In this document: one piece after another, positions 1 through 6,018 of the stretch
Numbering within the stretch: position 1 is the stretch's first letter
How the letters are laid out: the number at the start of each line of letters is the position of its first letter
Assembly (NCBI GenBank): GCA_020048255.1
Contig: JAIFMR010000199.1
Coordinates: forward strand, 1 to 11,369
Origin: Rhodoferax sp.
Lineage (GTDB): Bacteria > Pseudomonadota > Gammaproteobacteria > Burkholderiales > Burkholderiaceae_C
Reading direction: 5' to 3'
DNA length: 11,369 bases
Translations under genes and position numbers: made by a program
Notes under the pieces: generated by a model
Databases searched by the model: none
What the model was told of the DNA's origin: nothing
What the model saw: only the letters and a program-made list of their open reading frames with translations

Positions 1-46
1 CGCGGAAGCGTTTCTTCGCCGCGCTCTTGGTCTTCATTTTGGGCAT
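1..46 (-). CDS. rpmI: Large ribosomal subunit protein bL35 (partial, 3' part outside window)
   Basis: Only the first 15 codons are visible, reading MPKMKTKSAAKKRFR on the minus strand. This is the highly conserved, basic start of bL35, a small 50S protein that binds 23S rRNA. The rest of the gene lies beyond base 1. A strong ribosome binding site, AGGAG (minus strand, 54-58), sits 7 nt before the ATG and fixes the start. It follows infC, as in the conserved infC-rpmI-rplT operon, and rplT is expected just outside the window. The fragment is short, but the sequence and the operon position agree, so the identification is secure. Confidence 0.93.
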   Translation of the reverse strand, partial: MPKMKTKSAAKKRFR

Positions 47-242
47 TTACATGCTCCTTTTTACATTGTGCTCGTGAGGCGTCTGCAAACACTTTGCAGC
101 CTTGATGGCCCCGAGCCACTTTTAAGTGGTGAGGTTAGTCACCACTGGCGGCAGCGGCATTTAACACCACTGCCTTCGAGACAGGTTTGAGCAACTTCTT
201 ACGTTGCTGCCCAAACCCACCTCAAATCCTACGTTTCCCCGA
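47..242 (-). promoter_or_regulatory. Structured infC-rpmI intergenic leader (candidate ribosomal-protein feedback region)
   Basis: This 196-nt gap inside a tight ribosomal operon is rich in inverted repeats. One 12-bp arm pair runs GGTTTG-AGCAAC (184-195) against GTTGCT (203-208) and CAAACC (212-217), with a 3-nt bulge. A second is AGTGGTGA (125-132) with TCACCACT (139-146). A third is CTGCAAA (83-89) with TTTGCAG (93-99). CCACTT/AAGTGG (116-129) overlaps the second hairpin, so the two cannot form together. No U-run follows any stem on the minus strand, so these are not ordinary terminators. In E. coli, L20 represses rpmI-rplT through RNA structures upstream of rpmI. A comparable role here is inferred from position only. 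Confidence 0.5.
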
Positions 243-839
243 TCAGGACGCGGACGTCGTGCTCTCGGCCACCGCAGCCGGCTTGGCCACCTGCTTTTTG
301 CGACCTGGGGCGATCATCATGATCATCTGACGCCCTTCAAGCTTGGGAAACTGCTCCACCAAAATCGTGTCACCCAGTTCATCACGAATGCGATTGAGCA
401 AGGCCATCCCCAAATCCTGGTGCGTGATCTCGCGCCCCCGAAAGCGCAACGTGATCTTGCATTTGTCGCCTTCGGACAAAAAGCGCTTGATGTTACGCAT
501 CTTGATGTTGTAGTCACCGTCGTCCGTACCCGGGCGAAACTTGATCTCCTTGATGTCGATCACCGTTTGCTTGGCCTTGGCCTCAGCCGCCTTCTTTTGC
601 TCCTGGTACTTGAACTTGCCGTAATCCATCAAACGGCACACCGGCGGTATCGCTGTTGCAGCAATTTCCACCAAATCAACATCCAACTCACCCGCCATTC
701 GCAGTGCTTCAGTGATACTGACCACACCCAGCGGTTCGTTTTCCACACCAGAGAGGCGAACCTCTGGCACCATGATTTCCCGATTCAATCGGTGTTTGCG
801 TTCTTCGCGTTGACGGCGATCACGAAATTCGGTAGCGAT
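243..839 (-). CDS. infC: Translation initiation factor IF-3, starting at a rare ATC codon
   Basis: IF-3 binds the 30S subunit, prevents premature 50S joining and proofreads initiator tRNA and start codon. The 198-residue product has the N-domain (about 17-77, with HRLNREI and LVEIAATAIPPVCRLMDYGK), a charged lysine-rich linker (about 78-92), and the C-domain (about 95-179, with FRPGTDDGDY, KITLRFRGREITH and EGRQMIMMIAPGRK). A low-complexity tail (180-198) extends past the E. coli length of 180. The start is placed at ATC (837-839), giving IATEFRDRR. Relatives begin at this point, and infC is known for AUU/AUC starts that allow IF-3 to repress itself. An in-frame ATG at 854 would add only MPLRL, preceded by a weak GAAAG at poor spacing. 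The frame stays open further upstream, into thrS, but this is not coding. The gene starts 31 nt after thrS. Confidence 0.93.
   Translation of the reverse strand: MATEFRDRRQREERKHRLNREIMVPEVRLSGVENEPLGVVSITEALRMAGELDVDLVEIAATAIPPVCRLMDYGKFKYQEQKKAAEAKAKQTVIDIKEIKFRPGTDDGDYNIKMRNIKRFLSEGDKCKITLRFRGREITHQDLGMALLNRIRDELGDTILVEQFPKLEGRQMIMMIAPGRKKQVAKPAAVAESTTSAS
837..839 (-). promoter_or_regulatory. infC: Non-canonical ATC start codon of infC
   Basis: The minus-strand codon ATC opens the conserved IATEFRDRR block of betaproteobacterial IF-3. No good Shine-Dalgarno sequence stands at normal distance; the closest purine run is GAAAG (minus strand, about 856-860), 16 nt upstream. A weak, non-AUG start is the known basis of IF-3 autoregulation in E. 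coli, because IF-3 itself rejects such codons. The alternative ATG at 854 cannot be excluded from this sequence alone. Confidence 0.7.
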
Positions 840-870
840 GAGCCGCAACGGCATTCTTTCAACCAGTGAC

Positions 871-2784
871 TCAAGTAATTGATTTGCGAGCAACGTCGTC
901 TGATATCTTCCGCGAGAAATCTTCCAGAGACATGACTCCAAGGTCTTGACCACCTCGGGCGCGCACTGCGACAGCGCCAGACGCCATCTCTTTGTCGCCT
1001 ATAACGACCAGATATGGCACTTTTTGCATCGAATGCTCACGTATTTTATACGTGATTTTCTCGTTGCGAAGGTCTGTCTGCACTCTAAACCCTTGATTTT
1101 GCAGCGTTTTCGCGACGTTTTGGGCATATTCAGCTTGCGCATCGGTGATGTTGAGCACCTTGACCTGGACCGGTGCAAGCCAGGTTGGCAGGGCGCCAGC
1201 GGTCTCTTCGATCAAAATCCCGATGAAGCGCTCCAAGCTGCCCACAATGGCGCGATGCAGCATGACCGGGCGGTGGCGAGCGCTGTCCTCCCCCACGTAA
1301 TCGGCATCCAGACGCTCGGGCATGGAAAAATCAACCTGAATGGTGCCGCACTGCCAATGCCGGCCAATGGCATCCTTGAGGGTGTATTCCACTTTGGGAC
1401 CATAAAAAGCACCTTCACCGGGTGACAACTCGAAATCACAACCCGATGCCCGCAGGCTCTCAATCAGTGCGTGTTCGGCCTTGTCCCAAATCTCATCGGA
1501 TCCGATGCGTTGCTCAGGGCGGGTGGCAATTTTGTAAATGATGTTTTTGAAACCAAAGTCCAGGTAGACCTTTTGCAGCAGGGTGGTGTAAGCCACACAC
1601 TCCGACAAGATTTGGTCTTCTGTGCAAAAAATGTGGCCATCGTCCTGAGTGAAGCCGCGCACCCGCATGATGCCGTGCAAACCGCCGGTAGCTTCATTGC
1701 GGTGGCATTGGCCAAACTCGCCATAGCGCAAGGGCAAGTCACGGTAACTTTTCAGGCCTTGCTTGAAGATCAAAATGTGGCCGGGGCAGTTCATGGGTTT
1801 GAGGGCGTAGTCACGCTTCTCAGACTCGGTGGTAAACATGTTGTCGCGGTACTTGTCCCAGTGACCGGTTTTCTCCCACAAGGTTTTGTCCAGCAATTGA
1901 GGGCCCTTGACCTCCTGGTAGCCATTGTCCCGGTAGACCTGGCGCATGTATTGCTCGACGGCCTGCCAGACAGCCCAGCCTTTGGGATGCCAAAACACCA
2001 TGCCGGGGGCGTGATCATCCACATGGAACAAGTCCAGCTCGCGGCCGAGTTTGCGGTGATCCCGTTTCTCCGCTTCTTCAAGCTGAGTCAGGTGTTGCTG
2101 TAAGTCGTCCTTGGTCGCCCAAGCCGTGCCGTAAATGCGCTGCAGCATCTCGTTGCGATGGTCTCCACGCCAGTAAGCGCCGGCGACTTTCATCAGTTTG
2201 AAATGCTTGAGCTTGCCGGTGCTGGGCACGTGCGGGCCACGACACAGATCTTCAAAAGTACCTTCGCGGTACAAACTGACATCTTCATTCGCAGGAATGC
2301 TGGCGATGATCTCGGCCTTGTAATGTTCACCCAAACCCTTGAAATAGGCCACAGCCTCATCGCGTGGCAAGACGCGGCGTGTGATGGGCTCATCTTTGGC
2401 AGCCAACTCGGCCATGCGTTTTTCAATCACAGCCAAATCGTCCAAGGTGAACGGGCGTTCAAAAGAAAAGTCGTAGAAAAATCCGTTTTCAATCACTGGC
2501 CCAATGGTCACCTGCGCCTTTGGAAACAATTCCTTGACGGCATAAGCCAGCAAGTGGGCGGTGGAGTGACGAATCACCTCCAGCCCATCCGTATCTTTAG
2601 CGGTGATGATGGACAGCGCCACATTGCGATCGATCAGGTAGCTGGTGTCCACGGTCTGGCCATCAACCTTGCCGGCCAAGGCCGCTTTCGCCAAACCTGC
2701 ACCAATCGATGCAGCCACATCAGCGACGGTCAGGGCTGCGGGATAGTCACGTTGCGAACCGTCAGGAAGAGTAATTTGAACCAT
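871..2784 (-). CDS. thrS: Threonine--tRNA ligase (ThrRS)
   Basis: This cytoplasmic class II synthetase charges tRNA-Thr. The 637 residues (E. coli has 642) show the full bacterial layout. A TGS domain spans 1-61. An editing domain follows, with HSTAH at 73-77 and CRGPH at 181-185 (H73, H77, C181 and H185 clear Ser-tRNA-Thr). The catalytic core has motif 2 around CHRNEATGG (360-368, R362) and motif 3 around LHRAIVGSLERF (509-520). The zinc ligands C333, H384 and H510 are all present. The C-terminal anticodon-binding domain runs from about 537 to 637. The start MVQITLPDGS matches the family, yet no Shine-Dalgarno sequence precedes the ATG. thrS is first in the thrS-infC-rpmI operon and sits 20 nt behind a terminator-like attenuator, with a Thr-rich leader ORF further upstream. 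Confidence 0.98.
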   Translation of the reverse strand: MVQITLPDGSQRDYPAALTVADVAASIGAGLAKAALAGKVDGQTVDTSYLIDRNVALSIITAKDTDGLEVIRHSTAHLLAYAVKELFPKAQVTIGPVIENGFFYDFSFERPFTLDDLAVIEKRMAELAAKDEPITRRVLPRDEAVAYFKGLGEHYKAEIIASIPANEDVSLYREGTFEDLCRGPHVPSTGKLKHFKLMKVAGAYWRGDHRNEMLQRIYGTAWATKDDLQQHLTQLEEAEKRDHRKLGRELDLFHVDDHAPGMVFWHPKGWAVWQAVEQYMRQVYRDNGYQEVKGPQLLDKTLWEKTGHWDKYRDNMFTTESEKRDYALKPMNCPGHILIFKQGLKSYRDLPLRYGEFGQCHRNEATGGLHGIMRVRGFTQDDGHIFCTEDQILSECVAYTTLLQKVYLDFGFKNIIYKIATRPEQRIGSDEIWDKAEHALIESLRASGCDFELSPGEGAFYGPKVEYTLKDAIGRHWQCGTIQVDFSMPERLDADYVGEDSARHRPVMLHRAIVGSLERFIGILIEETAGALPTWLAPVQVKVLNITDAQAEYAQNVAKTLQNQGFRVQTDLRNEKITYKIREHSMQKVPYLVVIGDKEMASGAVAVRARGGQDLGVMSLEDFSRKISDDVARKSIT

Positions 2785-2803
2785 GATGATCAGGGAGTGA
2801 GGT

Positions 2804-2831
2804 AAAAAAAAACGCGGGCCTGTCCGCGTTT
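2804..2831 (-). terminator. Intrinsic terminator in the thrS leader (attenuator)
   Basis: On the minus strand AAACGCGG (2831-2824) pairs perfectly with CCGCGTTT (2817-2810) around the six-base loop ACAGGC. The stem is followed by an uninterrupted run of nine T (2812-2804, the first bases shared with the stem). This is a textbook Rho-independent terminator pointing towards thrS, and its U-run ends 19 nt before the thrS ATG. aceA already has its own terminator at 2990-3028. This one therefore most likely acts within the thrS transcript as an attenuator. Confidence 0.88.
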
Positions 2832-2873
2832 AACTATGATTTAAAGAGCACACAATGCTTAAGGCACGCGGGC
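2812..2873 (-). promoter_or_regulatory. Candidate antiterminator in the thrS leader
   Basis: The octamer GCCCGCGT occurs twice on the minus strand, at 2873-2866 and at 2819-2812. The second copy overlaps the 3' arm of the terminator stem. The upstream copy can therefore pair through CCGCGT with ACGCGG (2829-2824), the terminator's 5' arm, and block termination. Between the two lies a minor hairpin (TTAAGCA near 2862-2856, with TGC and TTAA further on). Just before the upstream copy, GCCGT (2879-2875) can pair with ACGGC inside the leader ORF (2901-2897), which gives the 1:2 versus 2:3 choice of classic attenuators. The pairings were read by eye, without energy calculation. Confidence 0.62.
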
Positions 2874-2888
2874 TACGGCCTAATTTCT

Positions 2889-2921
2889 TCAATAACTTCG
2901 CCGTGTCGTTCGCGGTGTCAT
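2889..2921 (-). CDS. thrS leader peptide MTPRTTRRSY
   Basis: A ten-codon ORF, ATG ACA CCG CGA ACG ACA CGG CGA AGT TAT TGA, lies between the aceA terminator and the thrS attenuator, on the same strand as thrS. GAAAGG (minus strand, 2937-2932) sits 10 nt before the ATG as a plausible ribosome binding site. Three of the nine residues after Met are threonine (codons ACA, ACG, ACA). A ribosome short of Thr-tRNA would stall at codons 2-6, over the segment that can pair with the antiterminator region. This would raise thrS expression when charged tRNA-Thr is low. The peptide also has three Arg codons, so an arginine signal is a less likely alternative. The peptide itself is expected to have no function. 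Confidence 0.72.
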   Translation of the reverse strand: MTPRTTRRSY

Positions 2922-2942
2922 AACCAAAATGCCTTTCTCGCT

Positions 2943-2992
2943 CTCATACAAAGTTGATGTCTTGATTTTAACCAGAGTCTTCGTCACACAAA
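2943..2992 (-). promoter_or_regulatory. Candidate thrS leader promoter
   Basis: Between the aceA terminator and the leader ORF there are two possible sigma-70 promoters on the minus strand. One is TTAAAA (2971-2966), a 17-nt spacer and TATGAG (2948-2943). The other uses TAAAAT (2970-2965) as -10 with a poor -35 (TTGTGT, 2991-2986, 15-nt spacer). The second leaves a normal untranslated stretch before the leader ribosome binding site; the first would start almost on top of it. Neither is close to consensus. Confidence 0.4.
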
Positions 2993-3028
2993 AAAAGGCC
3001 GGCAGCCCTGTTCAAGCTGCCAGCCTTT
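2990..3028 (-). terminator. Intrinsic terminator of aceA
   Basis: Minus-strand AAAGGCTGGCAGC (3028-3016) pairs along 13 positions, one a G-U pair, with GCTGCCGGCCTTT (3006-2994) around a 9-nt loop. A T-run (2996-2990) follows. It starts 22 nt after the aceA stop codon and ends aceA transcription before the thrS promoter region. Confidence 0.92.
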
Positions 3029-3050
3029 ACCCTCCTCGGGGCCGTTGTGA

Positions 3051-4367
3051 TCAGTGGAACTGCTCTTCTTCGGTAGAACCGGTCAGAGCCTTCACAGAGG
3101 ATGAACCACCTTGAATCACGGTGGTCACGTCGTCGAAGTAACCCACGCCGACTTCCTGTTGGTGCGACACAAAGGTGTAACCCTTGTCACGCGCCGCAAA
3201 TTCGGGCTCTTGCACCATTTCGGTGTAGTGCTTCATGCCTTCGCCTTGGGCGTAAGCGTGGGCAAACTGGAAGGTGTTGAACCAGTTGATGTGGATACCA
3301 GCCAAGGTGATGAACTGGTACTTGTAGCCCAGTGCCGACAAGTCTTCCTGGAAGGACGCGATCTGCGAGTCGTTCAGGTTTTTCTTCCAGTTGAACGATG
3401 GCGAGCAGTTGTAGGACAACAGCTTGCCTGGGCACTCTTTGAGCACAGCCTGGGCGAATTCGCGGGCAAAGCCGATGTCTGGCACACCGGTTTCGCACCA
3501 CACCAAATCGGCGTAGGGCGCGTAAGCGACACCACGGCTGATGGACTGCTCCAGGCCGTTCTTGACGCGGTAGAAGCCTTCTTGGGTGCGCTCACCGGTG
3601 ATGAAAGGTTTGTCGTTCGCGTCGTAATCGCTGGTAATCAGGTTTGCGGCTTCTGCATCGGTACGCGCCAGGATGATGGTAGACACGCCCATGGTGTCAG
3701 CAGCCAAACGTGCAGAGATCAGCTTCTCAACCGCTTCACGGGTCGGAACCAGCACCTTGCCACCCATGTGACCGCATTTCTTCACGGCAGCCAGTTGGTC
3801 TTCAAAGTGAACACCAGCCGCGCCGGACGTGATCATATTTTTCATCAGTTCAAACGCGTTCAACACGCCGCCGAAACCGGCTTCCGCGTCAGCCACGATC
3901 GGCAAGAAGTAGTCAATGAATTCCTTGTCGCCCGGGTTGATGCCACGGCCCCACTGGATTTCGTCAGCGCGCTTGAACGTGTTGTTGATGCGGCGAACCA
4001 TGGTGGGCACCGAGTCGTAGGCGTACAGCGACTGGTCAGGGTACATGGTTTCAGAGGTATTGCCGTCAGCAGCAACTTGCCAGCCTGACAGGTACACCGC
4101 CTCGAGGCCGGCCTTGGCTTGCTGCATGGCTTGGCCTGCGCTGATCGCGCCGAAAGCGTTGACATAGCCTTTCTTGGCCCCACCGTTGACTTTGTCCCAC
4201 AGTTTCTCAGCGCCGTTCTTGGCGAAGGTGCACTCAGGCTGAACGCTGCCGCGCAGACGAACGACATCCGCCGCGGAGTAGCCGCGCTTCACACCCTTCC
4301 AGCGGGGGTTGGTCGCCCAGTCTTTTTCGAGGGCGGCGATTTGTTGTTCGCGGGTCATTTGGGTCAT
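3051..4367 (-). CDS. aceA: Isocitrate lyase
   Basis: Isocitrate lyase splits isocitrate into glyoxylate and succinate, the first glyoxylate-shunt step needed for growth on acetate and fatty acids. The 438-residue product (E. coli 434) carries the family signature KKCGHMGGK at 196-204, with catalytic C198 and H200. It also has WGRGINPGDKEF (139-150), the metal-binding region VADAEAGFGG (158-167), the substrate-binding stretch NCSPSFNWKKN (320-330), and a C-terminus ending TGSTEEEQFH. The start at 4367 (MTQMTREQQ) is preferred because AGGAG (minus strand, 4379-4375) sits 7 nt upstream. An in-frame ATG at 4466 would add 33 unrelated residues and run through the operator region. The gene is monocistronic by its own terminator. 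aceB is not in the window. Confidence 0.98.
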   Translation of the reverse strand: MTQMTREQQIAALEKDWATNPRWKGVKRGYSAADVVRLRGSVQPECTFAKNGAEKLWDKVNGGAKKGYVNAFGAISAGQAMQQAKAGLEAVYLSGWQVAADGNTSETMYPDQSLYAYDSVPTMVRRINNTFKRADEIQWGRGINPGDKEFIDYFLPIVADAEAGFGGVLNAFELMKNMITSGAAGVHFEDQLAAVKKCGHMGGKVLVPTREAVEKLISARLAADTMGVSTIILARTDAEAANLITSDYDANDKPFITGERTQEGFYRVKNGLEQSISRGVAYAPYADLVWCETGVPDIGFAREFAQAVLKECPGKLLSYNCSPSFNWKKNLNDSQIASFQEDLSALGYKYQFITLAGIHINWFNTFQFAHAYAQGEGMKHYTEMVQEPEFAARDKGYTFVSHQQEVGVGYFDDVTTVIQGGSSSVKALTGSTEEEQFH

Positions 4368-4441
4368 GAGAACACTCCTAGGTTGGTTGAAACAAGGTGC
4401 ACCAGGATCAGTTTGAATCTCTGCTGCGTTGCCTTGTATTC

Positions 4442-4459
4442 TAGTCTTGTATAAGACTA
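4442..4459 (-). promoter_or_regulatory. aceA upstream operator 1 (inverted repeat)
   Basis: A perfect inverted repeat, TAGTCTT-GTAT-AAGACTA, lies 75 bp upstream of the aceA ATG. Its core GTCTT-N4-AAGAC recurs at 4474-4487, with the two centres 30 bp apart. Paired sites with whole-helical-turn spacing point to a dimeric regulator that binds cooperatively. The regulator cannot be named from the sequence. Confidence 0.65.
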
Positions 4460-4473
4460 TATCCACCTCTTAT

Positions 4474-4487
4474 GTCTTATAGAAGAC
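4474..4487 (-). promoter_or_regulatory. aceA upstream operator 2 (inverted repeat)
   Basis: This is the second copy of the motif, GTCTT-ATAG-AAGAC, with the same 5-4-5 architecture as operator 1. Candidate -10 hexamers on the minus strand (TATAGT near 4463-4458, TATAAG within the repeats) lie in and between the two copies. A bound regulator would therefore touch the promoter directly. No clear -35 box could be fixed. Confidence 0.62.
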
Positions 4488-4628
4488 TTTTATTATTCTC
4501 ATAAAAATCAACAGGTTAGCTTTTGCATATCGCAATACAAAAAGCTATTTTTCATCTTAAGAAAAATTAAAAAGTTTTTGATTACCTCTATTTCAAATAA
4601 TGAAATCAAGATTTCGCCATTCAAAAAA
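4488..4628. other. A+T-rich gap between glnT-like gene and aceA
   Basis: This noncoding stretch is far richer in A+T than the flanking genes. It contains two weak stems: AGCTTTT (4518-4524) with AAAAGCT (4540-4546), and ATTTCA (4590-4595) with TGAAAT (4601-4606). Neither is G+C-rich or directly followed by a T-run on the minus strand, so no confident terminator for the upstream synthetase gene could be called. Confidence 0.45.
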
Positions 4629-5960
4629 TCAGAAGGCATCGGCGTAGCGCCGCAACTCCCAGGCACTGACTTGCTGACAATAGTCACTCCACTCTTGCCT
4701 TTTGAGTTGAATGAACTGCTGACAAAACGCATCGCCCATGGCGTCAGTTAGCACGGTGTCGTCCGCCAGCGCTTGCACCGCCTGACCCAAGTCCGAAGGC
4801 AAGCGCTCGGGCATGGCCTGGCCACTGGCCAAACGCTCGTACAAATCCTCAGCGCAGGCCGGCGGCTCTTGCAGATCGCGGTCGACACCGTCGAGCCCGG
4901 CAGCAATGGTGGCCGCCAGCGCGGCATACACATTGCAAGACGGATCCGGCAAACGCAGCTCGAAACGCCCGGCCACCGTGCGCACCAGGCAGGTTCGATT
5001 GTTGTCGCCATAGGTCTTCCAGACCGGTGACCAGGTCGTGCCCGAGGCACTGTGACTGCACGCCAGGCGCTTGTAGCTGTTGACCGTCGGTGCACACAAG
5101 GCAGCTAGCGCATCGGCGTGATGCAGCAAGCCAGCGATAAAACTGTAAGCCTTGCCGCTGAGCTGCAACGGGTCTAGGGTGTTGGTAAACAGGGCCTCAC
5201 CTTGCGCATTGGTGATGCTCAAGTGAAAGTGCAGGCCACTGCCCGGCGCACCCGCAAAGGGTTTGGGCATGCAACTGAACACCGCGCCGTGCTTTTCAGC
5301 AATGGCGTGTGCGGTCATTTTGAACAGCATATAGCGGTCTGCCGCCGCCAAGGCATCGTCAAACTTGTAATTGATTTCGTACTGACCACAAGCGTCTTCA
5401 TGGTCCATTTGCTGCAGCTCAAAGCCGAGCTGGGTCAAGGTCTCACGCATGTCTTCCAGAAAAGCGCGGTGACGGTAGATGGCCTTGAGGTCATAAGACG
5501 GCTTGTCGAGCTGATCTTGGGCGTCGGCATGGACCCATTGGCCCGTCTGGTCTTTTTTCAGCAAAAAAAACTCCGGCTCGATGCCCACCCACAGCGTCCA
5601 GCCACGGGCTTTGAGCCGATCCACCTGGCGCTTGAGCACCTGGCGCGAGCAGGTCTCTAGCGCCTCACCGCCGGCAAAACCATCGCACACCGCGTGGGCC
5701 ACACCCGGCATGAACGGCAGCACCCGCAAGCTATCCACTTGCACCCGGCCGTAATACTCGCTGCGCGCGCCATGCCGCCCCAGCCCCGTACCCCAAATGC
5801 TGGGACCGGCAAAGCCCGCACCACTTTCGACCCATTCACGCAGGTTTTGCACCGGTACCAGTTTGCCCTTGGCCACGCCGTGTAAATCGCAGAACTGCGT
5901 CAGGATCGAGTGGACACCCTGCGCCTTCAGGTCGCGCACAACGCTCTCATAGTTTGTCAT
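4629..5960 (-). CDS. Type III (GlnT-like) glutamine synthetase family ligase, probable gamma-glutamylpolyamine synthetase
   Basis: The product is an ATP-dependent ligase of 443 residues with the glutamine synthetase fold. The beta-grasp N-domain runs from 1 to about 100 (FCDLHGVAKGKLVP) and the catalytic domain follows. Metal and glutamate residues are visible: GIEPEFF (126-132, E128 and E130), HEDACGQYEIN (187-197, E188 and E195), GSGLHFHLS (240-248), NSYKRL (294-299), and RFELRLPDP (332-340, R336). The block GAGFAGPSIWGTGL and the length of about 440 match type III/GlnT and gamma-glutamylmethylamide synthetases rather than housekeeping GlnA (about 470). It follows a PuuC-like dehydrogenase and a putrescine importer, so it probably gamma-glutamylates a polyamine or other amine. 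Glutamine or gamma-glutamylmethylamide synthesis remain alternatives. GAAGG (minus strand, 5975-5971) is the ribosome binding site. Confidence 0.88.
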   Translation of the reverse strand: MTNYESVVRDLKAQGVHSILTQFCDLHGVAKGKLVPVQNLREWVESGAGFAGPSIWGTGLGRHGARSEYYGRVQVDSLRVLPFMPGVAHAVCDGFAGGEALETCSRQVLKRQVDRLKARGWTLWVGIEPEFFLLKKDQTGQWVHADAQDQLDKPSYDLKAIYRHRAFLEDMRETLTQLGFELQQMDHEDACGQYEINYKFDDALAAADRYMLFKMTAHAIAEKHGAVFSCMPKPFAGAPGSGLHFHLSITNAQGEALFTNTLDPLQLSGKAYSFIAGLLHHADALAALCAPTVNSYKRLACSHSASGTTWSPVWKTYGDNNRTCLVRTVAGRFELRLPDPSCNVYAALAATIAAGLDGVDRDLQEPPACAEDLYERLASGQAMPERLPSDLGQAVQALADDTVLTDAMGDAFCQQFIQLKRQEWSDYCQQVSAWELRRYADAF

Positions 5961-5980
5961 GATGATTTAACCTTCTAGCC

Positions 5981-5993
5981 CATATTGAATATG
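5981..5993 (-). promoter_or_regulatory. Palindrome in the 5' leader of the synthetase gene
   Basis: CATATT-G-AATATG is a perfect 6-1-6 inverted repeat. It lies between the predicted promoter and the ribosome binding site of the glnT-like gene, where a bound repressor could act as a roadblock. It differs in sequence from the palindrome at 6002-6018, so the two may bind different proteins or only resemble each other in A+T content. Confidence 0.45.
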
Positions 5994-6001
5994 CGCTTAT
6001 A

Positions 6002-6018
6002 GCTATATTATATATAGC
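6002..6018 (-). promoter_or_regulatory. Operator-like palindrome overlapping the synthetase promoter
   Basis: GCTATAT-TAT-ATATAGC is a perfect 7-3-7 inverted repeat. It wholly contains the TATAAT hexamer (minus strand, 6012-6007) of the predicted promoter. A protein bound here would block RNA polymerase, so repression by an amine- or nitrogen-responsive regulator is plausible. Confidence 0.58.

Noticed and set aside
204..869. Plus-strand reading frame of 221 codons opposite infC
   Set aside because: It is fully antisense to well-recognised infC, has no recognisable domain and no ribosome binding site. The same holds for the plus-strand frames opposite thrS, aceA, the dehydrogenase and the synthetase.
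840..953. N-terminal extension of infC into the thrS coding region (start at 953)
   Set aside because: It overlaps the end of thrS in another frame, and IF-3 homology begins only at the ATC codon at 839.
3111..4088. Plus-strand reading frame of 325 codons opposite aceA
   Set aside because: Antisense to a complete isocitrate lyase gene, with no recognisable family features.
4368..4466. 33-residue N-terminal extension of aceA to an ATG at 4466
   Set aside because: It lacks a ribosome binding site and similarity to the family, overlaps the operator repeat, and a good AGGAG precedes the internal ATG at 4367.
4518..4546. AGCTTTT/AAAAGCT stem as a terminator of the glnT-like gene
   Set aside because: The stem is A+T-rich with a long loop, and the T-run on the minus strand is some distance beyond the stem. 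Too weak to call.
4508..4732. Minus-strand frame of 74 codons overlapping the end of the glnT-like gene
   Set aside because: It starts inside the synthetase gene in another frame and ends in A+T-rich noncoding DNA. No ribosome binding site or known motif.
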